Notes: a model not told the origin generated them from the sequence alone. DNA of 64,000 nt from Rhodospirillaceae bacterium MC! (GCA_002632265.1 NQOV01000001.1:65579-129578); one strand, 5' to 3'. Positions 39,071 through 49,940 are shown, counted from the first letter of the stretch. Translations and numbers: made by a program.

Positions 39071-41746
39071 TTACATTAGGCTTTTTAAACGTTCTAAGCT
39101 TTCATTAGCTTTATTCTTTTTAAGTTCTAACTCTGATTGTTGAGCTTTTACGCCGTCAATAACATCTTTGGGAGCGTTATCAACGAATTTCTTATTGCTT
39201 AAACGCCCATTGATTCCGCCCAACTCTTTCATGATCTTTTCAAGAGATTTTTCCAGGCGATTCTTTTCATGGCTGATATCGACAATGCCTGCAACTTTCA
39301 CAAACCAAGTTGCCTCGAAGATATTAACTTGAATAGCTCCTTTTGAGACTTCATCCTTATTACCGCCAATGGTAATGCTTTCCATACGTGTTAAACGTTC
39401 AAACACATTTTTATTGTTATTAATATATGATTTTGTTTGCTCGTTGGCGTCAATCACCACAACAGGAGTTAGATTTTTAGGAGCGATGTTAAGCTCATCA
39501 CGTGCAGAGCGTAAAGATGTGATAGTCTCAATTAGCCAATCAACTTCCTTTTGTGCGTCTTCACTGATAAGATCGTCATTAAATTCCGCCCATTCTTTTG
39601 TTATTAGCATATCATTTTCATCGCTAGCGAAAATGTTGGCGTATAGTTCTTCTGTAACATAAGGCATTACAGGATGTAAATATAATAAAGTATGCTTTAA
39701 AACCCACGCTATGGTAGAGCGAGTTTCTTTGATTAGTTCTTGATCATCGCCATAAAATACAGGCTTGGTTAATTCAAGATACCAATCGCAGAATGTACCA
39801 CGTGTAAATTGATATTGAGCATTGGCAGTATCGTTAAATCTAAAGCTATCGATCCCGTGAGCCACATCACGCCCCATGTTTATGACTTTGGAAATGATCC
39901 ATTTATTTAGATTGAGTTTAACATCTTTAGGATTAAAATCATCATCGAGTTTGGCTTCATTCATCAGGCAGAAACGAGAGGCATTCCATAATTTAGTAGT
40001 GAAATTTCGATAACCCTCCACACGAGATTCGGAAAGTTTGACATCACGTCCCTGACCTGCCATGGATGTCATGGTAAAGCGTAAAGCGTCCGAGCCATAT
40101 TTTTCAATAATTTCCAGTGGATCTATAACATTTCCTTTTGATTTACTCATTTTCTTACCATGTTCATCACGAACTAAAGCATGAACTAAAACATTTTCAA
40201 AGGGAACTTCATCCATGAAGTAAATTCCCATCATCATCATACGAGCAACCCAAAAGAAGATAATATCAAAGCCTGTAACCAAGGTAGTACTAGGATAATG
40301 TTCACGTAAACGTTGAGTATTATCAGGATAGCCAAGTGTAGCAAAAGGCCATAGGGCAGAACTAAACCATGTGTCCAGCACGTCAGGATCTTGGGTAAGT
40401 TTTACATTTTCCCCATGATCTTTTTTAGCTATTTCGTAAGCTTGCTCTTCATTTTCTGCGACTACAATTTCGCCATTTTCCGTATACCAAGCGGGAATCT
40501 GATGGCCCCACCACAGTTGACGGGAAATACACCATGGTTGAATATTATCTAACCAGTTATAGTAGGTCTTGTTCCAATTTTCTGGAATGAATTTTGTTTT
40601 ACCAGAACGGACTGCCTCCAACGCAGGCTTGGCTAAGACTTCGGCATTAACAAACCATTGTTCTGTAAGTAAAGGCTCAATAATAACCTTACTTCTATCG
40701 CCATATGGTACAGTCATAAGGTTTTCTTCTATCTTAACTAGCAAGCCCATTTCTTCCATGCGTTTTACGACTAATGTACGAGCGTCGAAACGATCCATGC
40801 CGTTAAATTCTGCGGTGGCATTTTCATTCATGCTCGCATCTTTATTCATAACGGTAATATATTCTAAGTTATTTCGTTTTCCCACTTCATTATCGTTAAA
40901 ATCATGGGCAGGAGTAATTTTAACCGCCCCTGTACCCTTTTCAGGATCAGGATATTCATCAGTGATAATAGGAATTAATCTATTGGTAAATGGTAATTTT
41001 ACTTGTTTCCCTACTACATCTTGATAGCGTGTATCATCAGGATGTACGGCAATTGCGGTATCTCCGAATAAGGTTTCTGGGCGAGTTGTACCAATAGTTA
41101 TAAATTTATCTGTTTCCCCCACAATTGGATATTTGAAATACCACATACTCCCTTTAACTTCCACTTGTTCCACTTCTAGATCAGATATGGCAGTATTTAG
41201 TTTGGGGTCCCAATTCACGAGACGATTATCACGATATATTAATTTATCATTATACAATTTGATAAAGACCTTTTTAACTGCGTTGCTTAAGCCATCATCC
41301 ATGGTAAAGCGTGCAGTATCCCAGTCGGCAGATGTACCGATCTTCTTTTGCTGTTCAACAATTGTTGAGCCTGATTTTTCTTTCCATTCCCATACTTTAT
41401 CTAAGAATTTTTCACGTCCAAGATCATGACGAGAAATGCCTTGTGCGTCTAGTTGACGCTCTACAACCATTTGAGTGGCAATGCCTGCGTGATCCGTACC
41501 AGCTTGAAATAAAGTGTTTTTACCTTTCATTCTGTTATAACGTACTAGAATATCTTGTAAGGTAAATGTTAAAGCATGCCCCATATGTAATACGCCTGTA
41601 ACGTTTGGCGGTGGCATCATGATAGTAAAGTTATCGGCAGGAGTTCCGCCACCTTTAGGAGCGAATGCTTTTTTCTCTTGCCATTTTTTATAAATCTTGT
41701 CTTCTACGGAATTATAATCCCAGTTTTTATCCAACTCTTTAGCCAT
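39071..41746 (-). CDS. valS: Valyl-tRNA synthetase
   Basis: PPPNVTGVLHMGHALT (HIGH) and HGKKMSKSKGNVIDP (KMSKS); DTWFSSALWPFATLGYP. Confidence 0.98.
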   Translation of the reverse strand: MAKELDKNWDYNSVEDKIYKKWQEKKAFAPKGGGTPADNFTIMMPPPNVTGVLHMGHALTFTLQDILVRYNRMKGKNTLFQAGTDHAGIATQMVVERQLDAQGISRHDLGREKFLDKVWEWKEKSGSTIVEQQKKIGTSADWDTARFTMDDGLSNAVKKVFIKLYNDKLIYRDNRLVNWDPKLNTAISDLEVEQVEVKGSMWYFKYPIVGETDKFITIGTTRPETLFGDTAIAVHPDDTRYQDVVGKQVKLPFTNRLIPIITDEYPDPEKGTGAVKITPAHDFNDNEVGKRNNLEYITVMNKDASMNENATAEFNGMDRFDARTLVVKRMEEMGLLVKIEENLMTVPYGDRSKVIIEPLLTEQWFVNAEVLAKPALEAVRSGKTKFIPENWNKTYYNWLDNIQPWCISRQLWWGHQIPAWYTENGEIVVAENEEQAYEIAKKDHGENVKLTQDPDVLDTWFSSALWPFATLGYPDNTQRLREHYPSTTLVTGFDIIFFWVARMMMMGIYFMDEVPFENVLVHALVRDEHGKKMSKSKGNVIDPLEIIEKYGSDALRFTMTSMAGQGRDVKLSESRVEGYRNFTTKLWNASRFCLMNEAKLDDDFNPKDVKLNLNKWIISKVINMGRDVAHGIDSFRFNDTANAQYQFTRGTFCDWYLELTKPVFYGDDQELIKETRSTIAWVLKHTLLYLHPVMPYVTEELYANIFASDENDMLITKEWAEFNDDLISEDAQKEVDWLIETITSLRSARDELNIAPKNLTPVVVIDANEQTKSYINNNKNVFERLTRMESITIGGNKDEVSKGAIQVNIFEATWFVKVAGIVDISHEKNRLEKSLEKIMKELGGINGRLSNKKFVDNAPKDVIDGVKAQQSELELKKNKANESLERLKSLM

Positions 41747-41845
41747 GTTATTAACCGATAACCTTTTCTCTAATATTAAACGTCTATATGTTTAAGATTA
41801 TACAAAAATATTTATGTTAATACAAGCTTATTTTATATAAAAAAT

Positions 41846-41893
41846 GGATACCGTCTCTTAATATATTATTACATATATCTTGAGAGTGTATCC
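41846..41893 (-). terminator. Probable ctrA terminator
   Basis: GGATACcGTCTCTTAA / TTGAGAGtGTATCC inverted repeat. Confidence 0.55.
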
Positions 41894-41927
41894 ATTTCTA
41901 CTTTTGATTGAATTAGATTGTTACATC

Positions 41928-42635
41928 TTAAGCTTTAACTCGCTTCTTGCGAGTTTTCTTCTCTTGACTACGTAGCATATAACCACGCCCCCAAACTGTT
42001 TCAATATAGTTCACACCACCCGACGCTGTTTCCAGTTTTTTACGTAGTTTACATACGAAGACATCGATAATTTTTAATTCAGGCTCATCCATACCATTAT
42101 ACAAATGGTTTAGGAATGTTTCCTTTGGTAGTACACTACCTTTTCTTAAAATAAGAAGTTCCAAAATACCGTATTCTTTTTTCGTAAGTTGAATTTGCTT
42201 ATTTTTCACTGTTACAATTTGATTTGTCAAGTTGACATTTAAATCACCCACAGAAACTTCTGACGCCGAAAAACCTTTTGTTCTACGTACAATAGCGTTA
42301 ATACGAGCAATAAGCTCGCCTTTACTAAATGGCTTAGTTAAGTAATCATCAGCACCTCCGCTGAAACCTTTAACCTTAGCTTCTTCATCTTGTAAGCCTG
42401 AAAGCATTAATACAGGAGTAGTTATTTTGTTCTCTCTTAATTTTGAAAGAACTTCATGACCATCCATATCAGGCATTAAAATATCTAGTATTACTATGTC
42501 GTATTCGTAAAGTTTTGCGTATTCGATGCCTTCTTCGCCAGAACTTGAAGAATTACAAACCATCCCAGTAGTTTCTAAAACTAGCTTCAAGCCTTCTGCA
42601 GCGACACTATCATCATCAATAATTAGTACACGCAT
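41928..42635 (-). CDS. ctrA: Cell-cycle response regulator CtrA
   Basis: MRVLIIDDDSVAAEGLKLVLE...YDIVILDILMPDMDGHEVL; OmpR-type output domain LTKKEYGILELLILRKGSVLPKETFLNHLYNGMDEPELKIIDVFVCKLRKKL typical of CtrA. Confidence 0.96.
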   Translation of the reverse strand: MRVLIIDDDSVAAEGLKLVLETTGMVCNSSSSGEEGIEYAKLYEYDIVILDILMPDMDGHEVLSKLRENKITTPVLMLSGLQDEEAKVKGFSGGADDYLTKPFSKGELIARINAIVRRTKGFSASEVSVGDLNVNLTNQIVTVKNKQIQLTKKEYGILELLILRKGSVLPKETFLNHLYNGMDEPELKIIDVFVCKLRKKLETASGGVNYIETVWGRGYMLRSQEKKTRKKRVKA

Positions 42636-42909
42636 TTACTTAAATCCCTTTTCCCCTAAATAAAATAAGTTTTTAACACTTACTTCATGATATCCCAATA
42701 TCATTATTATAAGATTCTATCAAACAGAATCACATAATGCAAATGTTTTTTTACATAAAATTATTAATATTTTTATGTATTGTAGAATTACTTTTTAAAA
42801 CAGAATCTTATAAAAGATATTTTTTTTCACACTTGATAATAATCAAAAGAAAAACATTTAATAAATCTATTTTAATATGGCAATTCTATAATATTATAAA
42901 TATAATTAA

Positions 42910-42924
42910 TTAATATTGTATTAA
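42910..42924. promoter_or_regulatory. Candidate CtrA binding site TTAA-N7-TTAA
   Basis: TTAATATTGTATTAA between divergent ctrA and fliI. Confidence 0.5.
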
Positions 42925-43083
42925 TATCCCATGAAATTCCTGTTTATATTTATATAACGATTCGCCAAATCAAAAACAATAAATGTTTTCTTACAATCTT
43001 AAAACTATTTTCATATATATGGTGTATAATGTTAATACTATTATAAAGTTTTAACCAAAATCTAGACTAGGAACTTTAACTAA

Positions 43084-44505
43084 ATGAAGCACTTAGAAAC
43101 AAGTATTATAAACACTATCAACAGAATAGCCGACTTTGAAATACGAGGTCGAGTAACTGCTGTTAAGGGATTAATGATCGAAGTTGGCGGAATGCAAGGT
43201 TCACTTTCCATTGGGGAACAGTGTTACATTCATGCAACCCATGAAAAAATATTGTGCGAAGCGGTATCATTTAAAACTGGGCATGTATTAGTAATGCCTT
43301 ATGGTAGTGTTGAGGGTATTTCTTTAGGTAATGCTGTTGAGGTTATATCTTCATCAAGATACATATACCCTACTCCCGAATGGCGTGGCAGAGTGATCAA
43401 CGCCTTAGGCGAACCTGTGGATGATTTAGGGCCATTACCTGAAGGTAGTAAGGGTTATGCAATTCGTGGTAATCCGCCATCGGCACATAGTAGAAAAAGA
43501 GTTGGAGGCAAGATCGACACAGGAGTACGAGCTATCAATGCTTTTTTAAGTTGTTGTGATGGACAACGTATGGGGATCTTTGCGGGTTCTGGTGTTGGTA
43601 AATCTTCGGTGCTTTCCACTATTACACGTGGTACGGATGTGGATATCGCTGTGGTAGGCTTAATTGGTGAGCGTGGGCGTGAGGCTCGTGAGTTTATTGA
43701 AGATGATCTTGGCGAAGAGGGTTTGGCTCGTAGTGTGATTGTGGTTTCCACATCGGACGAACCGCCCCTAATGAGACGTCAGGCCGCATATATGACAATG
43801 GCGGTATCAGAATACTTTCGAGATGAAGGTCATAGTGTTCTTGCCATGATGGATTCGGTTACACGTTTTGCTATGGCACAACGTGAGATTAGTTTATCAA
43901 TTGGCGAACCGCCTGCCTCTAAAGGTTATACTCCGTCCGTATTTGCGGAACTTCCTAGATTACTAGAACGAGCAGGCCCAGGCCCTGAAAATGCGGGAAA
44001 TATCACAGGACTATTTACCGTATTAGTGGACGGCGATGACACGAATGAGCCGATTGCCGATGCAGTACGTGGTATTCTTGATGGACATATCGTGTTAGAT
44101 CGTGCCATTGCCGAGCGTGGGCGATATCCTGCGGTTAATATTTTAAAGAGTGTATCTCGTATGATGCCAGCTTGTAATAATCAAGAACAAAATGAGCTTA
44201 TTAGTAAAGCTCGTGGAATCATTTCCTCTTATGAAGATATGGCAGAATTGATTCGCTTAGGTGCTTACAAAAATGGTACGGATCACAAGGTGGATGAGGC
44301 CATATATTTCTATCCTAAGATTGAAGATTTCTTACGCCAGTTAAAAGGCGAAACTACGGATATTAATACAAGTTATCATTCTTTAGCTAAAATATTAGGT
44401 TTCCCTTTTGAAGATGTGGATTACGCCCAATTGCTCAATGATGAGCTAATGGCACAACAAGAGGCCATGAGAAATGGCGGACAGTTACAACAATTCGAAG
44501 AGTAG
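43084..44505 (+). CDS. fliI: Flagellum-specific ATP synthase FliI
   Basis: GIFAGSGVGKSSVLSTITR Walker A, VVGLIGERGREAREFIEDDLG, SVLAMMDSVTRFAMAQREI. Confidence 0.97.
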   Translation: MKHLETSIINTINRIADFEIRGRVTAVKGLMIEVGGMQGSLSIGEQCYIHATHEKILCEAVSFKTGHVLVMPYGSVEGISLGNAVEVISSSRYIYPTPEWRGRVINALGEPVDDLGPLPEGSKGYAIRGNPPSAHSRKRVGGKIDTGVRAINAFLSCCDGQRMGIFAGSGVGKSSVLSTITRGTDVDIAVVGLIGERGREAREFIEDDLGEEGLARSVIVVSTSDEPPLMRRQAAYMTMAVSEYFRDEGHSVLAMMDSVTRFAMAQREISLSIGEPPASKGYTPSVFAELPRLLERAGPGPENAGNITGLFTVLVDGDDTNEPIADAVRGILDGHIVLDRAIAERGRYPAVNILKSVSRMMPACNNQEQNELISKARGIISSYEDMAELIRLGAYKNGTDHKVDEAIYFYPKIEDFLRQLKGETTDINTSYHSLAKILGFPFEDVDYAQLLNDELMAQQEAMRNGGQLQQFEE

Positions 44506-44590
44506 GAATGTGAAAAAGAACTCATGTTAGCTAGCTAGTTAGCTCGAGCATACCTTAAGAACGCAACTCAAGTACTTTTTCCCACTTCTT
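44503..44590 (+). repeat. Foldback repeat, subfamily A, left arm partly replaced
   Basis: TAGGAATGTGAAAAAGAACTCATGTTAGCTAGCTAGTTAGCTCGAGCATACCTTAAGAACGCAACTCAAGTACTTTTTCCCACTTCTT. Confidence 0.8.
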
Positions 44591-44616
44591 AGCAAATAAA
44601 TTGAAAGACATATAAA

Positions 44617-45063
44617 ATGGCAAAATACAAATCATTACACAACTTAATAAAAATTCGGGAAAAGCAGGTAGAAGATAAACAACGAATCTATACGGAAAAA
44701 AGTACCGAGCTTGACACTCTTTATAGAATCATTCAAGAGATTGACAGTTCTATAATAAGTGAAAAACAAGTGGCCGCCGCTAATCCTATGGGTGGAGGGC
44801 TTTCCTTTTCTAAATTCATTGAGCAGACTTTGTCTACTAAGGATGAAGTGCAAAAGAAGATATATGAAAAGCAAGAAGAAGTTGAAAAGGCACATCTTGA
44901 AGTTATCGACGCTTTTAAAGAAAAAAAGGTGGTTGAAGTGGCAGAAGAGAAACGTAAGACAGAATATGAGAAGAAAATGGCAAAAATAGAACAAAATTCT
45001 TTAGATGAAATATCTTTAAATTTATATCGGAGTCAACAATCCGAGCGTGGAAAATGGGAATAA
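44617..45063 (+). CDS. fliJ: FliJ-like flagellar export protein
   Basis: Short charged coiled-coil protein immediately after fliI. Confidence 0.7.
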   Translation: MAKYKSLHNLIKIREKQVEDKQRIYTEKSTELDTLYRIIQEIDSSIISEKQVAAANPMGGGLSFSKFIEQTLSTKDEVQKKIYEKQEEVEKAHLEVIDAFKEKKVVEVAEEKRKTEYEKKMAKIEQNSLDEISLNLYRSQQSERGKWE

Positions 45064-45202
45064 AAAAATTAACTTATTATTAACTCATTATAATAACAAT
45101 AAAAATATTAAAAATTCTCTTGAGAATCTAAGAAATATATTATATAATATCTCATATTGTATAATATAATAAATATAAATTATAAAACTTTAAGGAAAAA
45201 TC

Positions 45203-45775
45203 ATGGACTGGATTGTATTCGATGTAGTAGTAGTAGGAATAATATTATTTTTCGCTATTTCACACTTAATAAAAGGCGGTATCTATTCTGTATTAGCTGT
45301 AGGCTCTCTTTTGATATCAATAATAATAACATGGATGTTGAGAGATCTCTTAGTACTTTTTTATGCTAAGTGGATAACCTATAAACCTTTATGTATATCT
45401 TTATCAATGCTTTCAATTTTTATACCTTTGTATACTATATTGAAAATTATCTCATCAAGAATTAATGGTATAGTATCGGTAAGTCCGTTTTTCTTCATTA
45501 ATAGATTAATAGGATTTGCGTATGGAGCTTTAAAAGGATTTGTGATAATTATTATTTTTATTTCCATTGCAAGAAGTTACAATCAGTTTAATACGAGATT
45601 TTTCTCTACAACCATAACAGGGCCAACAATACAATGGGGCGTAACTTATATGGATAAAGTTATCCATACCAATAAGAGAGATATTTCTAGAGCTTTAGTT
45701 CACTCAACTCATACCATTAGAAATAATATCAGACACGTTACTCCAAGAAAATATAAGCGTTATATTAGTAGATAA
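45203..45775 (+). CDS. CvpA-family membrane protein
   Basis: MDWIVFDVVVVGIILFFAISHLIKGGIYSVLAVG, LIGFAYGALKGFVIIIIFISIA. Confidence 0.85.
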   Translation: MDWIVFDVVVVGIILFFAISHLIKGGIYSVLAVGSLLISIIITWMLRDLLVLFYAKWITYKPLCISLSMLSIFIPLYTILKIISSRINGIVSVSPFFFINRLIGFAYGALKGFVIIIIFISIARSYNQFNTRFFSTTITGPTIQWGVTYMDKVIHTNKRDISRALVHSTHTIRNNIRHVTPRKYKRYISR

Positions 45776-45811
45776 TTTTAAAAGATTATATGCACATTAT
45801 AACCTATTTAA

Positions 45812-45850
45812 TATAATCTCTCTATATACTTTTTATGGAGAGATTATTTA
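45812..45850 (+). terminator. Terminator after the cvpA-like gene
   Basis: ATAATCTCTC...GAGAGATTAT followed by TTATT. Confidence 0.6.
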
Positions 45851-45906
45851 TTTAACATCCACCACATAACATAACATCCAATATATATCATGAAAGAAGA
45901 ATAATT

Positions 45907-47211
45907 ATGTATCATGCTCAACCTTTAAACAGTCTTACTGGTAATTTAGATATACCTGGGGATAAATCCACATCTCATAGAATTATCATGTTTGGTTCTC
46001 TTGCCACTGGTATAACAAAAGTTAGGGGCTTACTTGAGGGCGAAGATGTTATGTCGACCATAGACGCTTTTAGAGCTATGGGTGTTACTATAGAAAAAGA
46101 TCACACTAAAAATGAATGGATAATAAATGGCGTTGGTTTGCACGGTTTAACAGAGCCGAATAACGTATTAAATATGGGAAATTCAGGAACTACCACAAGA
46201 TTAATCAGTGGGATTCTTTCTGCACAGAAGTTTAATAGCTTTTTAACTGGCGATGATAGTTTAATTACACGCCCTATGGCTCGAATATCAGATCCGTTGA
46301 CACAAATGGAGGGAAAGTTTATTTTAAAATCTAAAGGCAGATTGCCAATGGTTATTCAAGGTAATCCCAATCTTAAGGGGATCGAGTATGAACTACCGCA
46401 CGCATCAGCACAGGTTAAATCTGCCATTTTATTAGCGGGATTATACGCAACAGGTAGTACAACAGTAAAAGAGCCAATCGCCACTCGTTCATATACAGAA
46501 GATTTATTACGCATGTGTGGAGCTAGCATTAAGAGTATACCCTATAAAAAGGGCTTTATTCATACCATAGAACAATGTAAAGAATTAACAGCCCCTAAGG
46601 ATGTCTTTAATGTGCCTGCCGATCCGAGTAGTTGTGCGTTCCCTGTGGTTGCTGGTTTGATTTGTAAGGATAGTAAAATCACAATTAAAAATGTTGATTC
46701 GTCGCCTACTCGCTTTGGAATTTATGATATCTTGTTACAAATGGGAGCAAATATAATTTACACTAACAAGCGTACAGTTGCCAATATTCCCTTAGTGGAT
46801 ATGGAGATCAGTTTTTCAGAATTAACAGCGGTAGAAGTGGATTCCGATCATATACCCTCAATGGTTGATGAAGTTCCAGTGTTAGCCGTGGCCTGTGCTT
46901 ATGCCAAGGGTACAAGTATCATCAATGGTTTAAAAGAACTAAGAGTAAAAGAAAGCGATAGACTACAAGGCACACTAGATATGTTACTAAGTGCAGGAGT
47001 TAAAGCAGAAATAGTTGGCGATAGCTTGCATATTACAGGTACTAACAACAATGTACAAGGTGGCGGAGAAGTTATGGCGAATCTTGATCACAGAATGGCA
47101 ATGAGCGGGATCGTTTTATCATCTGCCAGTAAAGACGGTATGGAAATCGATGATGTATCTCCTATTCAAACCAGTTTTCCCAACTTTTTTGAAATCTTCC
47201 CAGCTCTTTAA
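45907..47211 (+). CDS. aroA: 3-phosphoshikimate 1-carboxyvinyltransferase (EPSP synthase)
   Basis: IPGDKSTSHRIIMFG, NMGNSGTTTRLI, LRVKESDRLQG, DHRMAMSG. Confidence 0.97.
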   Translation: MYHAQPLNSLTGNLDIPGDKSTSHRIIMFGSLATGITKVRGLLEGEDVMSTIDAFRAMGVTIEKDHTKNEWIINGVGLHGLTEPNNVLNMGNSGTTTRLISGILSAQKFNSFLTGDDSLITRPMARISDPLTQMEGKFILKSKGRLPMVIQGNPNLKGIEYELPHASAQVKSAILLAGLYATGSTTVKEPIATRSYTEDLLRMCGASIKSIPYKKGFIHTIEQCKELTAPKDVFNVPADPSSCAFPVVAGLICKDSKITIKNVDSSPTRFGIYDILLQMGANIIYTNKRTVANIPLVDMEISFSELTAVEVDSDHIPSMVDEVPVLAVACAYAKGTSIINGLKELRVKESDRLQGTLDMLLSAGVKAEIVGDSLHITGTNNNVQGGGEVMANLDHRMAMSGIVLSSASKDGMEIDDVSPIQTSFPNFFEIFPAL

Positions 47212-47218
47212 ATAGTTG

Positions 47219-48181
47219 TTATTTTGTTTGATTTTTCTTTCTGTTTGTTAAGCGTCGTTTTTTTAAGAATCTGATTGGTTTGATTCCAGAGAAAGTAATC
47301 AGAAGAGCGGATACTAATATGATGATACAACCAATAATATTATATAAGTTTAATCTTTCATTGAAGACAAATAGACTAAATATCAAAGAAAAGACCATTT
47401 GCATATAGAAAAACGGAGCAACATAAGAGGCCTCGCCATATTGCATGGCTTTTATATACGAAAATTGCGATACTAAGGTAGTAAAAGGAATCAATAGGAA
47501 AAATATCAAATCGTGTAATGTGGGTGTAGTCCATATGGATGGATGAACAATTAAAGATATGCTTGGTACTATGGATAACATAAACATGACATTAATTAAA
47601 ATGGATAAGGAATCATAGCTTTTAGGAACTTTTTTTGTTAGGAGGTTAAATCCAACTGCAAAAATCATAATGATAAAAGGCGAAATATACCACCAAGACA
47701 AGCCCTCTTCCCCTGACGGATGTAAGACAATCGCAACACCAACAAAACCCATTATAATAGATATTATTTTCAATCCTGTTAGTTTCTCTTTAAAAAATAT
47801 CACACTAGCGATAACTAAGCATATGGGAGATAGTTGAATGATAATTGTATATATACCAAGTGGGATAAATTTTAGCGTAGTAACGGCCAAGGTAGAACAG
47901 ACTAAAAAGCAAACTCCACGCATGCTTAAGATTCTATTTGTTCCTTTAACAGCCTTAAAAGTTGTTTTCGGCATAATAAGAGCAAACAGAATAAAGGGCA
48001 AGGAGAATCTAAACCATATGATCTCTAAAGGATTGTAATCTTGCATAACAAGAATTTTATCGGCGGTATCCTTAACACTAGTGTTAAAACATCCTATAGT
48101 TACAAAGATAGCACCTATAATATTATATTTATTTATGCTTTTTATAGTTTTTACATTTTTTTTGCTTTGTGTGTTATTCAT
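47219..48181 (-). CDS. EamA/DMT-family transporter
   Basis: Ten hydrophobic segments; IIGAIFVTIGCFNTSVKDTADKIL; C-terminal YGEASYVAPFFYMQMVFSLIFSLFVFNERL. Confidence 0.87.
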   Translation of the reverse strand: MNNTQSKKNVKTIKSINKYNIIGAIFVTIGCFNTSVKDTADKILVMQDYNPLEIIWFRFSLPFILFALIMPKTTFKAVKGTNRILSMRGVCFLVCSTLAVTTLKFIPLGIYTIIIQLSPICLVIASVIFFKEKLTGLKIISIIMGFVGVAIVLHPSGEEGLSWWYISPFIIMIFAVGFNLLTKKVPKSYDSLSILINVMFMLSIVPSISLIVHPSIWTTPTLHDLIFFLLIPFTTLVSQFSYIKAMQYGEASYVAPFFYMQMVFSLIFSLFVFNERLNLYNIIGCIIILVSALLITFSGIKPIRFLKKRRLTNRKKNQTK

Positions 48182-48230
48182 AATGATTATTTGTCTTACA
48201 AGTTAAAATTTAAAGTTAGTATAAAAACAA

Positions 48231-48271
48231 CTAAGAATGTAAAAATTATATAATTCTTACATTCTTAAGTA
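48231..48271 (-). terminator. gpmI terminator palindrome
   Basis: CTAAGAATGTAAAAATTATATAATTCTTACATTCTTAAG, almost fully self-complementary. Confidence 0.6.
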
Positions 48272-48296
48272 CAGATAAACAATGATTATATAAAAG

Positions 48297-49823
48297 TTAT
48301 TTAATTAAACTTTTACCAGTCATTTCACTAGGTTGATCTAAACCCGCAAGTTCTAAAATTGTAGGAGCAAGATCACATAATGCACCGTCATTTAGCTTTG
48401 CCGATTGTGGACCGTTAACAAGAACCACAGGTACAAACGAAGTTGTGTGAGCAGTAAAAGGCTCGCCTGTTTTTTCATCAACCATTTTTTCAGCGTTACC
48501 GTGATCGGCAGTAACGATCATGCTACCAGATACATTCTTAATAGACGCTTCTAAACGACCAAGGCAATTATCTACAGTTTCACAAGCTTTCTTGGCAGCT
48601 TCAATAATACCAGTATGACCCACCATATCGCCATTGGCAAAATTCACGATGATAACATCAAATTTTTTGCTCTCGATAGCGTCCACTAGTTTATCACATA
48701 CTTCAGGAGCTGACATTTCAGGTTGTAAATCGTAAGTTGCAACTTTAGGAGAGGCAATTAGAATACGCTCTTCGCCATCATATACACTTTCTTCGCCACC
48801 GTTGAAGAAGAATGTTACATGTGGGTATTTTTCTGTTTCGGCAATACGTAATTGCTTTTTGCCAGCTTTTGAAATTACATCCCCTAGAGTGTTTTCTAAA
48901 CGAGATGGAGCGAATAATACATCCATGAATTCAGCTAGCTTATCGGAATATTTAGTCATTGAACCTTGGTAAGATAATTTTACTTGTTTTTCACGTTTGA
49001 ATCCGTCAAAAGCAGGATCAACAATGGCAGTACTTAATTCTCTTGCTCTATCTGATCTAAAGTTGGCAAATAAGAAACAATCATTTTCTTGGAAACCTGT
49101 GTAACCCTCTAGTACATGAGCTTCGACAAATTCATCGTTTTTACCGTCATCATAAGAAGATTGCACGGCGTCAACTGCATTAGTGTATTTGATCCCTTTA
49201 GCCGAAATTAAAGCATTGTAGGCTTGTTCTACACGATCCCAACGTGTATCCCTATCCATGGCATAAAAACGCCCTGTAATAGTAGATAATTCGCCATGAC
49301 CTTTAATATCATTGACAAAGCTTTCAACAAAGCCTTTTCCTGATGTGGGAGCAGTATCACGACCATCTAAAAATGCGTGTACCTTAACTTTAATCCCTTC
49401 TTTAGATAAAGCTTTAACTAAAGCTACAATATGAGCTTGTTGAGAGTGGACACCACCTGGACTTAATAAACCAGCAATATGACAAACCCCAGTATTATCT
49501 TTTGCGGTTTTAACTAGCTTGTTGAAGTTTTCCAGATCTGTAAAAGTATCATCAGCAACCGTTTTATTGATTCTTGGAAGATCTTGCAAGACCAAACGCC
49601 CTGCCCCAATGTTGATATGCCCCACTTCAGAGTTACCCATTTGCCCTTCAGGTAAACCAACCGCTAAACCTGACGCATTAGCCTTAGCAAAAGGATATTG
49701 AGTTATCATTCTATCCCAATTGGGAGTATTAGCTTCTGCGATTGCGTTATCTTTAATTTTAGAGCTTAAGCCCCAACCGTCTAAAATACATAAAAGAACT
49801 GTACCATCTATCTTGTTTGTCAT
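48297..49823 (-). CDS. gpmI: 2,3-bisphosphoglycerate-independent phosphoglycerate mutase
   Basis: LCILDGWGLS, GQMGNSEVGHINIGAGR, DGRDTAPTSG, NFANGDMVGHTG, VTADHGNAEKM. Confidence 0.97.
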   Translation of the reverse strand: MTNKIDGTVLLCILDGWGLSSKIKDNAIAEANTPNWDRMITQYPFAKANASGLAVGLPEGQMGNSEVGHINIGAGRLVLQDLPRINKTVADDTFTDLENFNKLVKTAKDNTGVCHIAGLLSPGGVHSQQAHIVALVKALSKEGIKVKVHAFLDGRDTAPTSGKGFVESFVNDIKGHGELSTITGRFYAMDRDTRWDRVEQAYNALISAKGIKYTNAVDAVQSSYDDGKNDEFVEAHVLEGYTGFQENDCFLFANFRSDRARELSTAIVDPAFDGFKREKQVKLSYQGSMTKYSDKLAEFMDVLFAPSRLENTLGDVISKAGKKQLRIAETEKYPHVTFFFNGGEESVYDGEERILIASPKVATYDLQPEMSAPEVCDKLVDAIESKKFDVIIVNFANGDMVGHTGIIEAAKKACETVDNCLGRLEASIKNVSGSMIVTADHGNAEKMVDEKTGEPFTAHTTSFVPVVLVNGPQSAKLNDGALCDLAPTILELAGLDQPSEMTGKSLIK

Positions 49824-49940
49824 TATTATTCTATCCTAACATAATTATAAGTTTGTAATTTAAATAACGTAACATAGTTTTATAGTTTTTACAAGTATTT
49901 TTATTTACAAGTAACGTTTATTTATTGAAATTGCTAGTTT

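Noticed and set aside
40569-41024. Plus-strand ORFs antisense to valS (also 39369-39662, 41133-41429, 41311-41565)
   Set aside because: Shadow ORFs of valS; Ser/Leu-rich composition typical of antisense reading.
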